DNA of 10,376 nucleotides from JBCFBK01 sp050173895 (GCA_050173895.1 JBFXKJ010000137.1:1-10376), one strand, 5' to 3'. Numbered from the stretch's first letter, positions 1-7,943 are shown. Notes: generated by a model not told the origin, from the letters alone. Numbers and translations: made by a program.

Positions 1-123
1 AGTTGAAGCGTGGGAGAATCACAGAAATAATAAGAAAGCCAAAATTAATTGGCAATTTACAAACCATCAGGCACGGATCAAGCTAAAAAGACTTTATCCG
101 TCAATTTTAAATTAACGCAACAC
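1..123 (+). mobile_element. Right end of an IS630-like insertion sequence (boundary inferred)
   Basis: This is the stretch from the left edge to a proposed element end. IS630 elements insert at TA dinucleotides and usually end a few tens of bases after the transposase stop. A TA at 124-125 directly follows ACGCAACAC (115-123), so the end may be at 123, with an inward-reading terminal sequence GTGTTGCGTTAATTTAAAAT. The left end is outside the window, so the inverted-repeat partner and the TA duplication cannot be checked. Other nearby TA sites, such as 129-130 and 133-134, are possible. Confidence 0.4.
2..115 (+). CDS. IS630-family transposase, C-terminal fragment (5' end outside window)
   Basis: An open frame runs in from the left edge and stops at TAA 113-115, giving 37 residues. 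It contains WENHRNNKK, then INWQF, then ARIKLKRLYPSI. This is the characteristic tail of one branch of IS630 transposases (Tc1/mariner-like DDE enzymes), which end in a W-x-x-x-R-N segment, a V/I-N/D-W-x-F-T stretch and a final (D)ARIKLKRLYP block. The catalytic DDE residues lie upstream and cannot be seen, so I cannot tell whether the copy is intact. The stop is 38 bp before the susC-like start codon. The identification rests on remembered family consensus, not on a search. The fragment is too short to name the element. Confidence 0.72.
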   Translation, partial: VEAWENHRNNKKAKINWQFTNHQARIKLKRLYPSILN

Positions 124-153
124 TAGTTTATTAATAAAACTCAAGTCAAAAGT

Positions 154-3100
154 ATGAAAAAAAAGCACGTAGAGCAAAGGCTCCGAAAGAGTCTTGTGCT
201 AAAAAAAATGTTGACAATTATGAAGTTGACCACTCTGCTGTTCTTTGTTGCTTTGATGCAGGTTGCTGGGGCGACCTATTCTCAGGTATCGAAGCTCACG
301 CTGAATTTCAAGGACCGGAAGCTCGAGGAGATTTTTGCCGATATCGAGAAGATGACCGATTATTCTATTTTCTACAAAAATGAACTGATTGAACATTCGT
401 CTCTGAAAACCGGCAGTTATGATGACCGTGAAGTTTTTACGGTACTTAACGACGTCCTTAAGGGGGAGAATCTGCGATACGAGGTAAAGGGAAAACTGAT
501 CATGATTTTACCCGACGGGCGCGACTCCAATACGTCCTTTACAATGCAGCAACAGGTGAAGATAAAAGGGAAGGTTACCGATTCGGACGGAGTTCCGCTT
601 CCGGGCGTTACTGTGCGACTAAAAGGTAGTTCCTTTGGAACGATTACAGATTCAGACGGTATATATTCCCTGACAAATATTCCTAATGATGGAATATTGA
701 CTTTTTCTTTTGTTGGGATGAGAATCGAGGAGGTTCAGATTAATGGCCGGGAGACAGTCAATATTCAGATGACGGAGGAGACGATCGGACTGGGAGAAGT
801 GGTTGCAGTCGGCTACGGAACCCAGCAGAAAAGTGAGGTCACGGGTGCTGTCGGGAAAGTCAAGGGCCAGGAATTAAAAAACCTTCCCCTGCGAAGCGCC
901 TCGGACGCACTCTCGGGCAAGGCCGCCGGCGTGATGGTCACCTCGACATCGGGCAGTCCCGGCTCATTGAGCGCCATCCGGATCAGGGGGGTGGGGACAG
1001 TCAATAACACCGATCCGCTTTACGTGGTGGATGGTCTTCCGCAGACAGGTATCGGTTGGCTGAATCCCAATGATGTGGAATCGATCGAAATCCTGAAAGA
1101 TGCCTCGGCAACGGCGATCTACGGAGCAAGAGCCGCGAATGGCGTGATCCTGATCACGACGCGCAGGGGCAGCACGAGCCAGGAATACCAGTCGGCATTT
1201 ACCTTTGATGCCTACTACGGTGTGCAGAATGACGCCAAACGCTATCATATGCTGAATGCCGAGGATTTCATGACCTATAAAAATCTGGCCTACAGCAACA
1301 ACAATCAGGCACTTCTGACCGATTTTGCTACGGCCGAGAACAGAAATACAATCCTGTCTTTCCTGGAACAAAATACCGGAAGCCGTGCAGGAACGGACTG
1401 GTGGAAGAAAATTATGAATGAAAATGCGCCGGTCCAAAGCTATAACCTGAATGTTTCGGGCGGGCTCACTAAGCTGGCCTACAACACCAGCCTCGGCTAT
1501 ATGAAGCAGGATGGAATTGTGAAGGGATCGGATTATGAACGGATCTCATGGAGGACGAATGCGGATATTCAGGTGGCCGACTGGTTTAAGCTTTCAAGCA
1601 ATGTGGGTATCATTTATGAAAAACGGCACAATGTGGATGAGTATAATCCTTATACGGGTACGATTTTCAGCGCCATGACTGCCGATCCCATTACACCGGT
1701 CTACCGGAACAATCTCAGCAATATTCCTGCATTTCTGGAAAGCAAGATCATGACCGGTTATGAAGCGGTAAATCCTTTTTCGCAGTACGCACCCGTCATT
1801 TATTCGAATAAGCCGAACCCGGTTGCGCAGATCGAACGCATGAAGCAAAGTGTATGGGAAGGCTACAGCATGAAGGGCGGCCTCGCCGCAGACATCAGCA
1901 TTACCAGCTACCTGAAATATCGCGGCAGTTTTGGATTTGATATTCACCGGGGTGTTTCAAACGGATTTATTCCCAGTTACTACCTCGACGGGGATGAATA
2001 CCATACGGATGCAGAAGTAAGCCGGTATGCCTATAATCCGGAATACTATGTTTTTGAAAATACCCTGACCTTCGACAAGACTTTCGGTGATCATCACCTT
2101 CTGGCGATGGCTGGTCTTTCGTCCGAAAAAACGGAAGACAATCCGTTTGGCGCTTCCAAACAGGGGCTGGTCAACAATGAAACCAGTCTTCGGATTATTA
2201 ATGCGGCAAGCAAAAATGCGGCCGCCAGCGGTTATCTGAGTGAAAGCTCCATTGCCTCCTACTTTGGCCGTTTATTCTATGCGTATCAGGGTAAGTATAT
2301 GGCAACGATCAATATCCGGCGCGACGGATCGTCGAACTTTGACAAGGGAAAAAAATGGGGTGTTTTCCCGTCGTTCTCGCTGGGATGGAATGTACACCGG
2401 GAAAGTTTTGCCGAAAGCATGTCCTGGTTGAATGTGGGAAAACTGAGAGTTAGCTGGGGAGAAATCGGAAACCATAACGTCGGGGGAGGACAGTACCTGT
2501 CCACTTACAGCAATGGCGGATATTATGTTTTTGGCAACGAATATACACCTACACTAACTGCAGGACGCTCCCAGGTTGGAAATCCCGATATCGAGTGGGA
2601 AACGACACGTCAAACCGACATCGGAGCGGATCTTGAATTATTTAATCATAAGCTGGTTGCAACCATCGACTGGTATCAAAAGAAGACGAGCGGAATGCTC
2701 GTACAGGTTCCTATTCCAAGCACGATGGGCTATCCGAATACCCCATGGGTCAATGCCGGTTCTGTGAAAAATACCGGCTGGGAACTGGCGTTGATGTACC
2801 GGAATGAGATCGGTGACTTCAAGTACAGTATAGGCGGTAATCTATCCACCTTTAAAAACGAGGTACTTAGCCTGGGTGGCGGAGAACCGATCAATCAAAG
2901 CGGACACCTTGGCTATTATACCCTCACAAGAACGGAGGAAGGGAAACCTATCGGCTATTTTTACGGATTGAAAACAGATGGTATATTTCAGAATGCACAG
3001 GAGATCGCCGCCTATACCAATGATGAAGGCGGAAAGATCCAGCCGAATGCCAGGCCCGGCGATTTACGCTTTGTGGATCTCGACAAGGATGGATCGATCG

Positions 3101-3627
3101 GTGAGGGAGACCGCACAAAGACCGGAAATCCGTTTCCTGACTTCACCTATGGGATCAACCTGAACTTTCAGTATAAAGGTTTTGATCTGATCGCCTTATT
3201 TCAGGGGTCCCAGGGAAATGATATCCTGAATATCCTGAAATATGATATTTATTCCGGGGCGGGCTGGTACAACGCGCCTGCCGGTATCATGGAAAAGGCA
3301 TGGCATGGCGAAGGGACATCCAATTCGCAGTTTGCCATCAATGCCAACTCGGGTGACAACCTGACTATGTCGGACTGGTACGTTGAAGACGGATCGTATA
3401 TGCGCCTCAAGAACCTGCAGATCGGGTACACTCTTTCGAAGACAGTTTTCGGACTGAACATTGAGAGCATGCGGGTCTGGTTAGGAGGGCAGAATCTGTT
3501 TACCATTACCGGCTACAGCGGACTTGATCCTGAAATGGGCTCGACCGATCCCAAAGCCATGGGAATTGATGTTGCCTTCTATCCCCAGGCAAGAACGTAT
3601 ATGATGGGTGTGAATATCACTTTTTAA
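154..3627 (+). CDS. SusC/RagA-type TonB-dependent outer-membrane transporter with STN domain
   Basis: A large outer-membrane beta-barrel that, with the SusD-like partner next door, binds and imports an oligosaccharide or similar ligand using TonB energy. The 1157 residues are full length for the STN-bearing class. In order: a long basic leader and hydrophobic signal segment (about 24-40, likely cleavage near ATYS-Q at 43/44); an STN (secretin/TonB short N-terminal) domain (about 48-120); a carboxypeptidase-regulatory-like beta-sandwich (about 136-207); the GEVVAVGYGTQ link (214-224); a TonB plug (about 228-340) with ALSGKAAGV and PLYVVDGLP; then the barrel, ending in a terminal Phe. A calcium-type loop DLDKDGSIGEGD lies near 977-988. 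The Met at 154 was kept because this class normally carries such a long leader. STN domains usually signal to a FecR-type anti-sigma factor, which is not in view. SusD follows after 20 bp, so the two are surely cotranscribed. The substrate cannot be read from the sequence. Confidence 0.96.
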   Translation: MKKKHVEQRLRKSLVLKKMLTIMKLTTLLFFVALMQVAGATYSQVSKLTLNFKDRKLEEIFADIEKMTDYSIFYKNELIEHSSLKTGSYDDREVFTVLNDVLKGENLRYEVKGKLIMILPDGRDSNTSFTMQQQVKIKGKVTDSDGVPLPGVTVRLKGSSFGTITDSDGIYSLTNIPNDGILTFSFVGMRIEEVQINGRETVNIQMTEETIGLGEVVAVGYGTQQKSEVTGAVGKVKGQELKNLPLRSASDALSGKAAGVMVTSTSGSPGSLSAIRIRGVGTVNNTDPLYVVDGLPQTGIGWLNPNDVESIEILKDASATAIYGARAANGVILITTRRGSTSQEYQSAFTFDAYYGVQNDAKRYHMLNAEDFMTYKNLAYSNNNQALLTDFATAENRNTILSFLEQNTGSRAGTDWWKKIMNENAPVQSYNLNVSGGLTKLAYNTSLGYMKQDGIVKGSDYERISWRTNADIQVADWFKLSSNVGIIYEKRHNVDEYNPYTGTIFSAMTADPITPVYRNNLSNIPAFLESKIMTGYEAVNPFSQYAPVIYSNKPNPVAQIERMKQSVWEGYSMKGGLAADISITSYLKYRGSFGFDIHRGVSNGFIPSYYLDGDEYHTDAEVSRYAYNPEYYVFENTLTFDKTFGDHHLLAMAGLSSEKTEDNPFGASKQGLVNNETSLRIINAASKNAAASGYLSESSIASYFGRLFYAYQGKYMATINIRRDGSSNFDKGKKWGVFPSFSLGWNVHRESFAESMSWLNVGKLRVSWGEIGNHNVGGGQYLSTYSNGGYYVFGNEYTPTLTAGRSQVGNPDIEWETTRQTDIGADLELFNHKLVATIDWYQKKTSGMLVQVPIPSTMGYPNTPWVNAGSVKNTGWELALMYRNEIGDFKYSIGGNLSTFKNEVLSLGGGEPINQSGHLGYYTLTRTEEGKPIGYFYGLKTDGIFQNAQEIAAYTNDEGGKIQPNARPGDLRFVDLDKDGSIGEGDRTKTGNPFPDFTYGINLNFQYKGFDLIALFQGSQGNDILNILKYDIYSGAGWYNAPAGIMEKAWHGEGTSNSQFAINANSGDNLTMSDWYVEDGSYMRLKNLQIGYTLSKTVFGLNIESMRVWLGGQNLFTITGYSGLDPEMGSTDPKAMGIDVAFYPQARTYMMGVNITF

Positions 3628-3647
3628 ATTTTAAAAGAAAAAGTATC

Positions 3648-5330
3648 ATGAAGAAACTATTTTATAACCGGCTTTTGCTGTTTATATGCATGACCGTTCT
3701 TGCATCTTCCTGCTCTGAAGATTATCTGGATGCCACACAGTATGGCTCATTTGACGAAGAAACCTATTATGGTACGAAAGACGCGGGATTCAAGGTAGTG
3801 ACCTGGTGTTACAAGCCGATGGATGAGCACTGGACCTATCAGACCATGCGGTTTGATATTGGCAACCAGATCTTTGACGATGCCGACAAAGGCGGATCGG
3901 ATGCGGGCGACCGGTTGGACATTGCCCTGATCGGCACCGGTAAGCCACTGCCGACGAACAGTACGTTGAATGATTTATGGGTTCACCGTTATAATGCCAT
4001 TGCCCGTTGTAACATTGCTTTGGACAATCTTACCAAAGAAGGTTTGCAGTTAATCGATGCATCAGGAAACTATGTCCCGGAAGGAACAAAATCAAGGTTC
4101 ATATCAGAGGTTAAGTTTCTGAGGGCCTGGTATTACTTTGATCTTGTGTCGGTCTTTGGAGGTGTTCCCCTGCTGACAACGACCCCCACCGCCGATCAGA
4201 AATCCTCGTTGGTAAGGGCATCGATCGAAGAGGTTCGCACACAGCTTCTGAAGGACATCGACGAATGTATTGCCGATGCCAACCTACCGGAAGCTTCTGC
4301 ATTACCGGCTTCCGATTTGGGAAGAGTGACAAACGACGCGGCGCTGGCTTTCAAGTCACGGGTTTGCCTGTTCTTTGCGGGTTTAATGGAAAGTTCCAAA
4401 ATGACCGGCGATGCGAATGCTGAGTATGCACTGGCCCGCGATGCGGCGAAAACGATTATACAAAAGAATTATTTTAGTCTTGTTCCGGACTTCCAGACGC
4501 TTTTCCGGGGCGATTATATTGAAGGCATCAACTCAAAGGAATGCCTATTCACAATCGTGCGGAATTACGATCCAACTTACGGACTGGGCGGATCGGTCGT
4601 GCCCCAGATGAATACAGGCCGGGGTACTGCCGGAGGCTGGGGCGGTGATGTTCCGACCAAAAATCTGGTGGCCGAGTTTGAGACAGGCGATCCGCGCCTG
4701 CTGTTTACCGTGATCCAGTCGGGCGATACTTATCCGAATAAGGCGGGACAGGATGTGGTCCATAACTACACCGGTTATGACAATGTTCACGGTTACCACA
4801 GCCGGAAAGATTTCGTTCCCAGTGTATACCGGCTGAACGGTGAAGACCTGATGTCGTCCCGATGGACCCTGTACCTGATCCGTTATTCAGAAGTACTTTT
4901 GAATTATGCCGAGGCTCTGTATAAGACGAACGGGAGCAAACAGGAAGTAGCCGATGTCCTGAATACGATCCGGCGCCGGGCCTTCTTAACGACCTCCCGT
5001 CAGGATGGAGCAGCAAAAATGCGGCAACTGGTCATTCCGGCGGTCAATCAGGCCCAGTTCGATCTCGATTACAAAATAGAACAAACTGATGATCTGCAGC
5101 AGGCTGTCCGGCACGAACGGCGCGTTGAACTGGCGATGGAAGGCTTCCGGTTTAATGACCTGATCCGCTGGAACAATTATGTGGAGGTGATGCAGGCTTA
5201 TGCGACAAAACCTTATGCCAACGGAAATAAAGGGAAGCAAATCACTGTAAATACCTGGCCATATCCGATACCACAAACTGAAATCGACCGGACGGGTGGT
5301 TCAATTACGCAGAATCCGGGGTATAACTAA
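3648..5330 (+). CDS. SusD/RagB family surface glycan-binding lipoprotein
   Basis: The lid and ligand-binding partner of the SusC-like transporter, held on the cell surface by lipid. The signal peptide ends in a lipobox with acylated Cys22 (ASSC), followed by S-E-D, an acidic start that matches the Bacteroidota export signal for surface lipoproteins. Typical family segments are visible: FLRAWYYFDLVSVFGGVPL (about 157-175, first TPR-like helices), ERRVELAMEGFRFNDLIRW (about 489-507), and a C-terminal PIPQTEID...QNPGYN block that is the standard end of SusD proteins. At 560 residues it is full length. It starts 20 bp after the susC-like stop behind an A-rich leader with no Shine-Dalgarno site. 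A strong hairpin terminator lies just after its stop, so the SusCD transcript probably ends here or is reduced before the enzyme genes. The ligand is unknown. Confidence 0.96.
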   Translation: MKKLFYNRLLLFICMTVLASSCSEDYLDATQYGSFDEETYYGTKDAGFKVVTWCYKPMDEHWTYQTMRFDIGNQIFDDADKGGSDAGDRLDIALIGTGKPLPTNSTLNDLWVHRYNAIARCNIALDNLTKEGLQLIDASGNYVPEGTKSRFISEVKFLRAWYYFDLVSVFGGVPLLTTTPTADQKSSLVRASIEEVRTQLLKDIDECIADANLPEASALPASDLGRVTNDAALAFKSRVCLFFAGLMESSKMTGDANAEYALARDAAKTIIQKNYFSLVPDFQTLFRGDYIEGINSKECLFTIVRNYDPTYGLGGSVVPQMNTGRGTAGGWGGDVPTKNLVAEFETGDPRLLFTVIQSGDTYPNKAGQDVVHNYTGYDNVHGYHSRKDFVPSVYRLNGEDLMSSRWTLYLIRYSEVLLNYAEALYKTNGSKQEVADVLNTIRRRAFLTTSRQDGAAKMRQLVIPAVNQAQFDLDYKIEQTDDLQQAVRHERRVELAMEGFRFNDLIRWNNYVEVMQAYATKPYANGNKGKQITVNTWPYPIPQTEIDRTGGSITQNPGYN

Positions 5331-5338
5331 AAAAACAC

Positions 5339-5393
5339 ACAGGCAGGGGTGAAAAACGGACGCCCGGCTTCACCCTTTTGCCTGTTTTTGTGT
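5339..5393 (+). terminator. Intrinsic terminator after the SusD-like gene
   Basis: ACAGGCA (5339-5345) pairs with TGCCTGT (5379-5385), and GGGTGAA (5347-5353) pairs with TTCACCC (5369-5375). A small asymmetric internal loop separates the two stems and a 15-nt GC-rich loop caps them. A run of five T follows at 5385-5389. The hairpin begins 8 bp after the SusD stop. It probably ends or weakens SusCD transcription before the oxidoreductase gene, which would then need its own promoter or depend on read-through. Confidence 0.72.
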
Positions 5394-5478
5394 CTTTATG
5401 CATGGAGAGGAAAGCAAATAAAAGTGGAAAATTTTTATCAATAAAGTGAACATTCTATTCCATTGAAATAAAATCATT

Positions 5479-6984
5479 ATGAAGCGAAGAAGTTTTATTG
5501 GCAGCGCAATGACGGTTGCTGCCGGAGTTACCATCATCCCCGGGCAGGTAATGGGGAAAAAATTTGGCTATACTGCGCCCAGCGACAAGCTGAACATAGC
5601 GGGTATCGGGGTAGGGGGCATGGGCCGTCGCAACCTTTCGAACATGAAGACGGAGAATATCGTAGCGCTGTGTGATGTGGACTGGCGTTATGCGGATAAG
5701 ACTTTCAAGGATTATCCGAACGCGAAGCGGTACAAGGACTGGCGGGTGATGTTCGATGAAATGGGCAAATCGATCGATGCCATTATGGTTGCCACCCCCG
5801 ATCATAGCCATGCCGGAGTTACGGCCCATGCGATCACCCTGGGGAAGCATTGCTACACCCAGAAACCGCTGACGCACTCGGTGTATGAATCGAGGCTTTT
5901 GACAAAGCTTGCAAAAAAGTACAGGGTTGCCACCCAGATGGGTAACCAGGGAAACTCGTTCGACTGGTGCCGCCAGGTGGCCGAATGGATTGAGTCGGGG
6001 GTGATCGGCGATGTGTATGAGGTCCACTGCTGGACCGACCGGCCGATCTGGCCGCAGGGTCTGGCCGAGCCTAAAGGCGGGGCTGCGGTTCCGGAAACCC
6101 TGGACTGGGATCTGTGGATCGGGCCGGCCAAAAAGCGGGCGTATGATCCGGCCTATACGCCATGGAACTGGAGAGGCTTCTGGGACTTTGGAACAGGCGC
6201 CCTGGGCGATATGGCCTGCCACATCATGGATCCGCTATACTGGGCGCTTGATTTGAAATATCCTTCAAACGTGAGCGCCAGCTCAACCTTGTCGAACCTT
6301 TACTCGCCGCCCCAGGCGCAGGTCGTGCGCTACACCTTCCCGGCCCGCGCGGCCCGGGGAAAGGTAAAGATGCCCGAAGTGAAGGTTTACTGGTACGACG
6401 GGGGCCTGCTGCCTGACCGTCCGCAGGAACTTAAAGACGGGGAAATGATGGGCGATGAGAACGGAGGTATTATCTTTACAGGCACCAAAGGCAAGATCAT
6501 GACGGGCTGCTACGGGATGAACCCCACCTTGCTGCCCAAATCGGAGATGGCCCATTTTGAACAGCCGAAGCCACGCATTCCGCGGATCAAGGGGGGGAAT
6601 GGCGATATCTGGAGCACCAATGCCCATGAGCAGGACTGGATCAGGGCCTGCAAGGAGCCTGCTGAAAGCCGGGTTGAATCGTCCTCGAATTTTCAGTTTT
6701 CGGGTCCGTTCAACGAGATGGTTGTGATGGGCGTGCTGGCCACGCGGCTCTCGGGTCTGCAGGGACTTCACCGGGAACTGCAGTGGGACGGCGAGAAGAT
6801 GGCCTTTACCAACATCGCGGCCTCAGACAAGATCCGGATCGTGACCCTTGATGATTACGCGGTGGTTGACGGCGATCCGCACTTTGACCGGCGCTTTGCC
6901 GATTTCAGTGCGCAGGACATGGCCCGGGAGTGGATTAACCACACCTACAACAATGGCTTTAAATTGCCTGAAATGCCTGCATAA
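5479..6984 (+). CDS. Tat-exported Gfo/Idh/MocA family NAD(P)-dependent oxidoreductase
   Basis: A predicted periplasmic sugar or glycoside dehydrogenase of 501 residues. The N-terminus carries a twin-arginine signal (RRSFIG at 3-8) and a short hydrophobic stretch to about residue 22, so it is likely exported already folded with its nucleotide bound. The Rossmann fold shows GIGVGGMG (42-49) and Asp66 at the end of the second strand. The catalytic-lysine motif is QKP (128-130) rather than the common EKP, followed by LTH. GDMACHIMDP (243-252) supplies the usual Asp and His of the active site. YDGG...PDRPQEL and a late H-x-x-DWIRACK segment fit the secreted Bacteroidota/Planctomycetes branch with its own C-terminal domain. 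Related enzymes oxidise a sugar hydroxyl, often at C3, to a ketone. The next gene, 52 bp on, encodes an exported TIM-barrel protein, so the two probably act on the same compound. Hand-counted lines in the middle are GC-richer than neighbouring genes. Substrate and cofactor preference are unproven. Confidence 0.9.
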   Translation: MKRRSFIGSAMTVAAGVTIIPGQVMGKKFGYTAPSDKLNIAGIGVGGMGRRNLSNMKTENIVALCDVDWRYADKTFKDYPNAKRYKDWRVMFDEMGKSIDAIMVATPDHSHAGVTAHAITLGKHCYTQKPLTHSVYESRLLTKLAKKYRVATQMGNQGNSFDWCRQVAEWIESGVIGDVYEVHCWTDRPIWPQGLAEPKGGAAVPETLDWDLWIGPAKKRAYDPAYTPWNWRGFWDFGTGALGDMACHIMDPLYWALDLKYPSNVSASSTLSNLYSPPQAQVVRYTFPARAARGKVKMPEVKVYWYDGGLLPDRPQELKDGEMMGDENGGIIFTGTKGKIMTGCYGMNPTLLPKSEMAHFEQPKPRIPRIKGGNGDIWSTNAHEQDWIRACKEPAESRVESSSNFQFSGPFNEMVVMGVLATRLSGLQGLHRELQWDGEKMAFTNIAASDKIRIVTLDDYAVVDGDPHFDRRFADFSAQDMAREWINHTYNNGFKLPEMPA

Positions 6985-6997
6985 TGACAAAATAACC

Positions 6998-7023
6998 GGA
7001 GAAGCCTTTAACCGGGCTTCTCC
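6998..7023 (+). other. Perfect 9-bp hairpin just before a start codon
   Basis: GGAGAAGCC (6998-7006) pairs perfectly with GGCTTCTCC (7015-7023) around an 8-nt loop. There is no T run, so it is not a standard intrinsic terminator. It ends 13 bp before the ATG of the TIM-barrel gene. It could stabilise the 3' end of the upstream message, mark a processing site, or affect translation of the next gene. The fold is seen; the role is inferred. Confidence 0.5.
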
Positions 7024-7036
7024 TTAACTGACAGAT

Positions 7037-7882
7037 ATGAGAAATAAAATTGTATTGATGATGTGCTGCCTGCTGGTTGCCTTTGGCGTACAGGCACAAA
7101 GAAAGGCAGAAAAACAGGGCTGGCGACTGGGTATGCAGTCGTATTCGTTCCATAAATTTCCGCTCACTGAAGCGCTGGATAAGACACAGCAGCTTGGGCT
7201 GAAATACATTGAGGTATTTCCCGGTCACAAACTCGGTGGAAAATGGGGCGACCAGGTATTTGGTCCGGCGATGGACGCCGCAACCCGCAAAGAGATTAAG
7301 GATCTCGCCGCATCGAAAGGTATCAGGATCGTATCGACAGGTGTGGTGGTAACAAACAGCCCGGATGAATGGGAACCTTTCTTTAAGTTGGCAAAGGAGA
7401 TGGGAATGGAATATATCTCCTGTGAACCGGCCCTCGCCGACTGGGATCTGGTGGAGAAGCTGGTCAGGCAGTACGGCATTCAGGTATCTGTTCACAACCA
7501 TCCTCAACCATCCACCTACTGGAACCCGGATAACCTGCTCAGTGCCATCGAAGGTCGCAGCAAGAAGATCGGCTCGTCGGCCGATGTGGGTCACTGGAGA
7601 AGGGAAGGGCTGAACCAGATTGATTGCCTGAAGAAGCTGGAGGGCCGGATCATCTCCCTGCATTTTAAAGATATTGCAGCCAAAAAGGAGGGTGAGAAGG
7701 AACAGCATGATGTAATCTGGGGCACTGGCATTCTCGACGTGGAAGGCATGCTGAAGGAATTAAAAAGGCAGAATTTCAAGGGTGTTTTCTGCATTGAATA
7801 TGAAAACAACTGGGACAACTCGGTTCCCGATATCCGCAAAAATATTGAATATTTTAACCAGGTAACTGAAGAGATTCTTTAA
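7037..7882 (+). CDS. Exported sugar phosphate isomerase/epimerase family TIM-barrel protein
   Basis: A 281-residue single-domain AP-endonuclease-2-type (xylose-isomerase-like) TIM barrel. A Sec signal peptide spans about 1-20 with likely cleavage after VQA; no lipobox is evident. After it comes LGMQSYSF, a typical first strand. Likely metal and active-site residues sit at the barrel strand ends: Glu59 (YIEVFPG), Glu130 (SCEPA), His153/His155 (VHNHP), Asp183 and His186 (SADVGHW), His209 and Asp212 (LHFKD), and Glu254/Glu256 (IEYE). Family members isomerise or epimerise sugars, and some act as lyases on 3-keto-glycosides in partnership with a Gfo/Idh/MocA oxidoreductase (for example the DgpA/DgpC-type C-deglycosylation systems). 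Export and the preceding oxidoreductase gene favour such a two-step role here over a cytoplasmic sugar-phosphate reaction, but this is inference. A strong terminator follows within about 20 bp, so this is the last gene of its operon. Confidence 0.87.
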   Translation: MRNKIVLMMCCLLVAFGVQAQRKAEKQGWRLGMQSYSFHKFPLTEALDKTQQLGLKYIEVFPGHKLGGKWGDQVFGPAMDAATRKEIKDLAASKGIRIVSTGVVVTNSPDEWEPFFKLAKEMGMEYISCEPALADWDLVEKLVRQYGIQVSVHNHPQPSTYWNPDNLLSAIEGRSKKIGSSADVGHWRREGLNQIDCLKKLEGRIISLHFKDIAAKKEGEKEQHDVIWGTGILDVEGMLKELKRQNFKGVFCIEYENNWDNSVPDIRKNIEYFNQVTEEIL

Positions 7883-7896
7883 GTGCACTGAGATCT

Positions 7897-7943
7897 AAAA
7901 AGCAGGAATGCGCTTCATTTTTGAAGGGTGTTCCTGCTTTTTT
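7897..7943. terminator. Strong, probably bidirectional intrinsic terminator
   Basis: A 17-bp stem joins 7901-7917 to 7922-7938: AGCAGGAA with TTCCTGCT and CTTCA with TGAAG, linked by a segment with two G-U wobbles and one G-G mismatch. The loop is TTTT. Six T follow on the plus strand (7938-7943). On the minus strand the A run at 7897-7900, with the A of the stem, gives a T tail. It ends the plus-strand enzyme operon and can also stop minus-strand transcripts arriving from brnTA. Confidence 0.85.

Noticed and set aside
964..1437. A 157-codon minus-strand frame inside the susC-like gene
   Set aside because: It is fully covered by the conserved plug and early barrel of the transporter and has no family features.
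5860..5870. QKP in place of EKP at the catalytic-lysine motif of the oxidoreductase as a sign of inactivity
   Set aside because: The Lys and Pro are kept, the Asp/His motif is intact, and as far as I recall QKPLTH is common in this secreted branch, so it is probably normal variation.
5455..6222. A 255-codon open frame antisense to the oxidoreductase gene
   Set aside because: It lies opposite a clear family member in GC-rich DNA, where long antisense frames arise by chance, and its translation shows no recognisable domain.
6959..7708. A 249-codon open frame antisense to the TIM-barrel gene
   Set aside because: The opposite strand encodes a full signal peptide and TIM barrel with its active-site residues; the antisense product shows no domain pattern.
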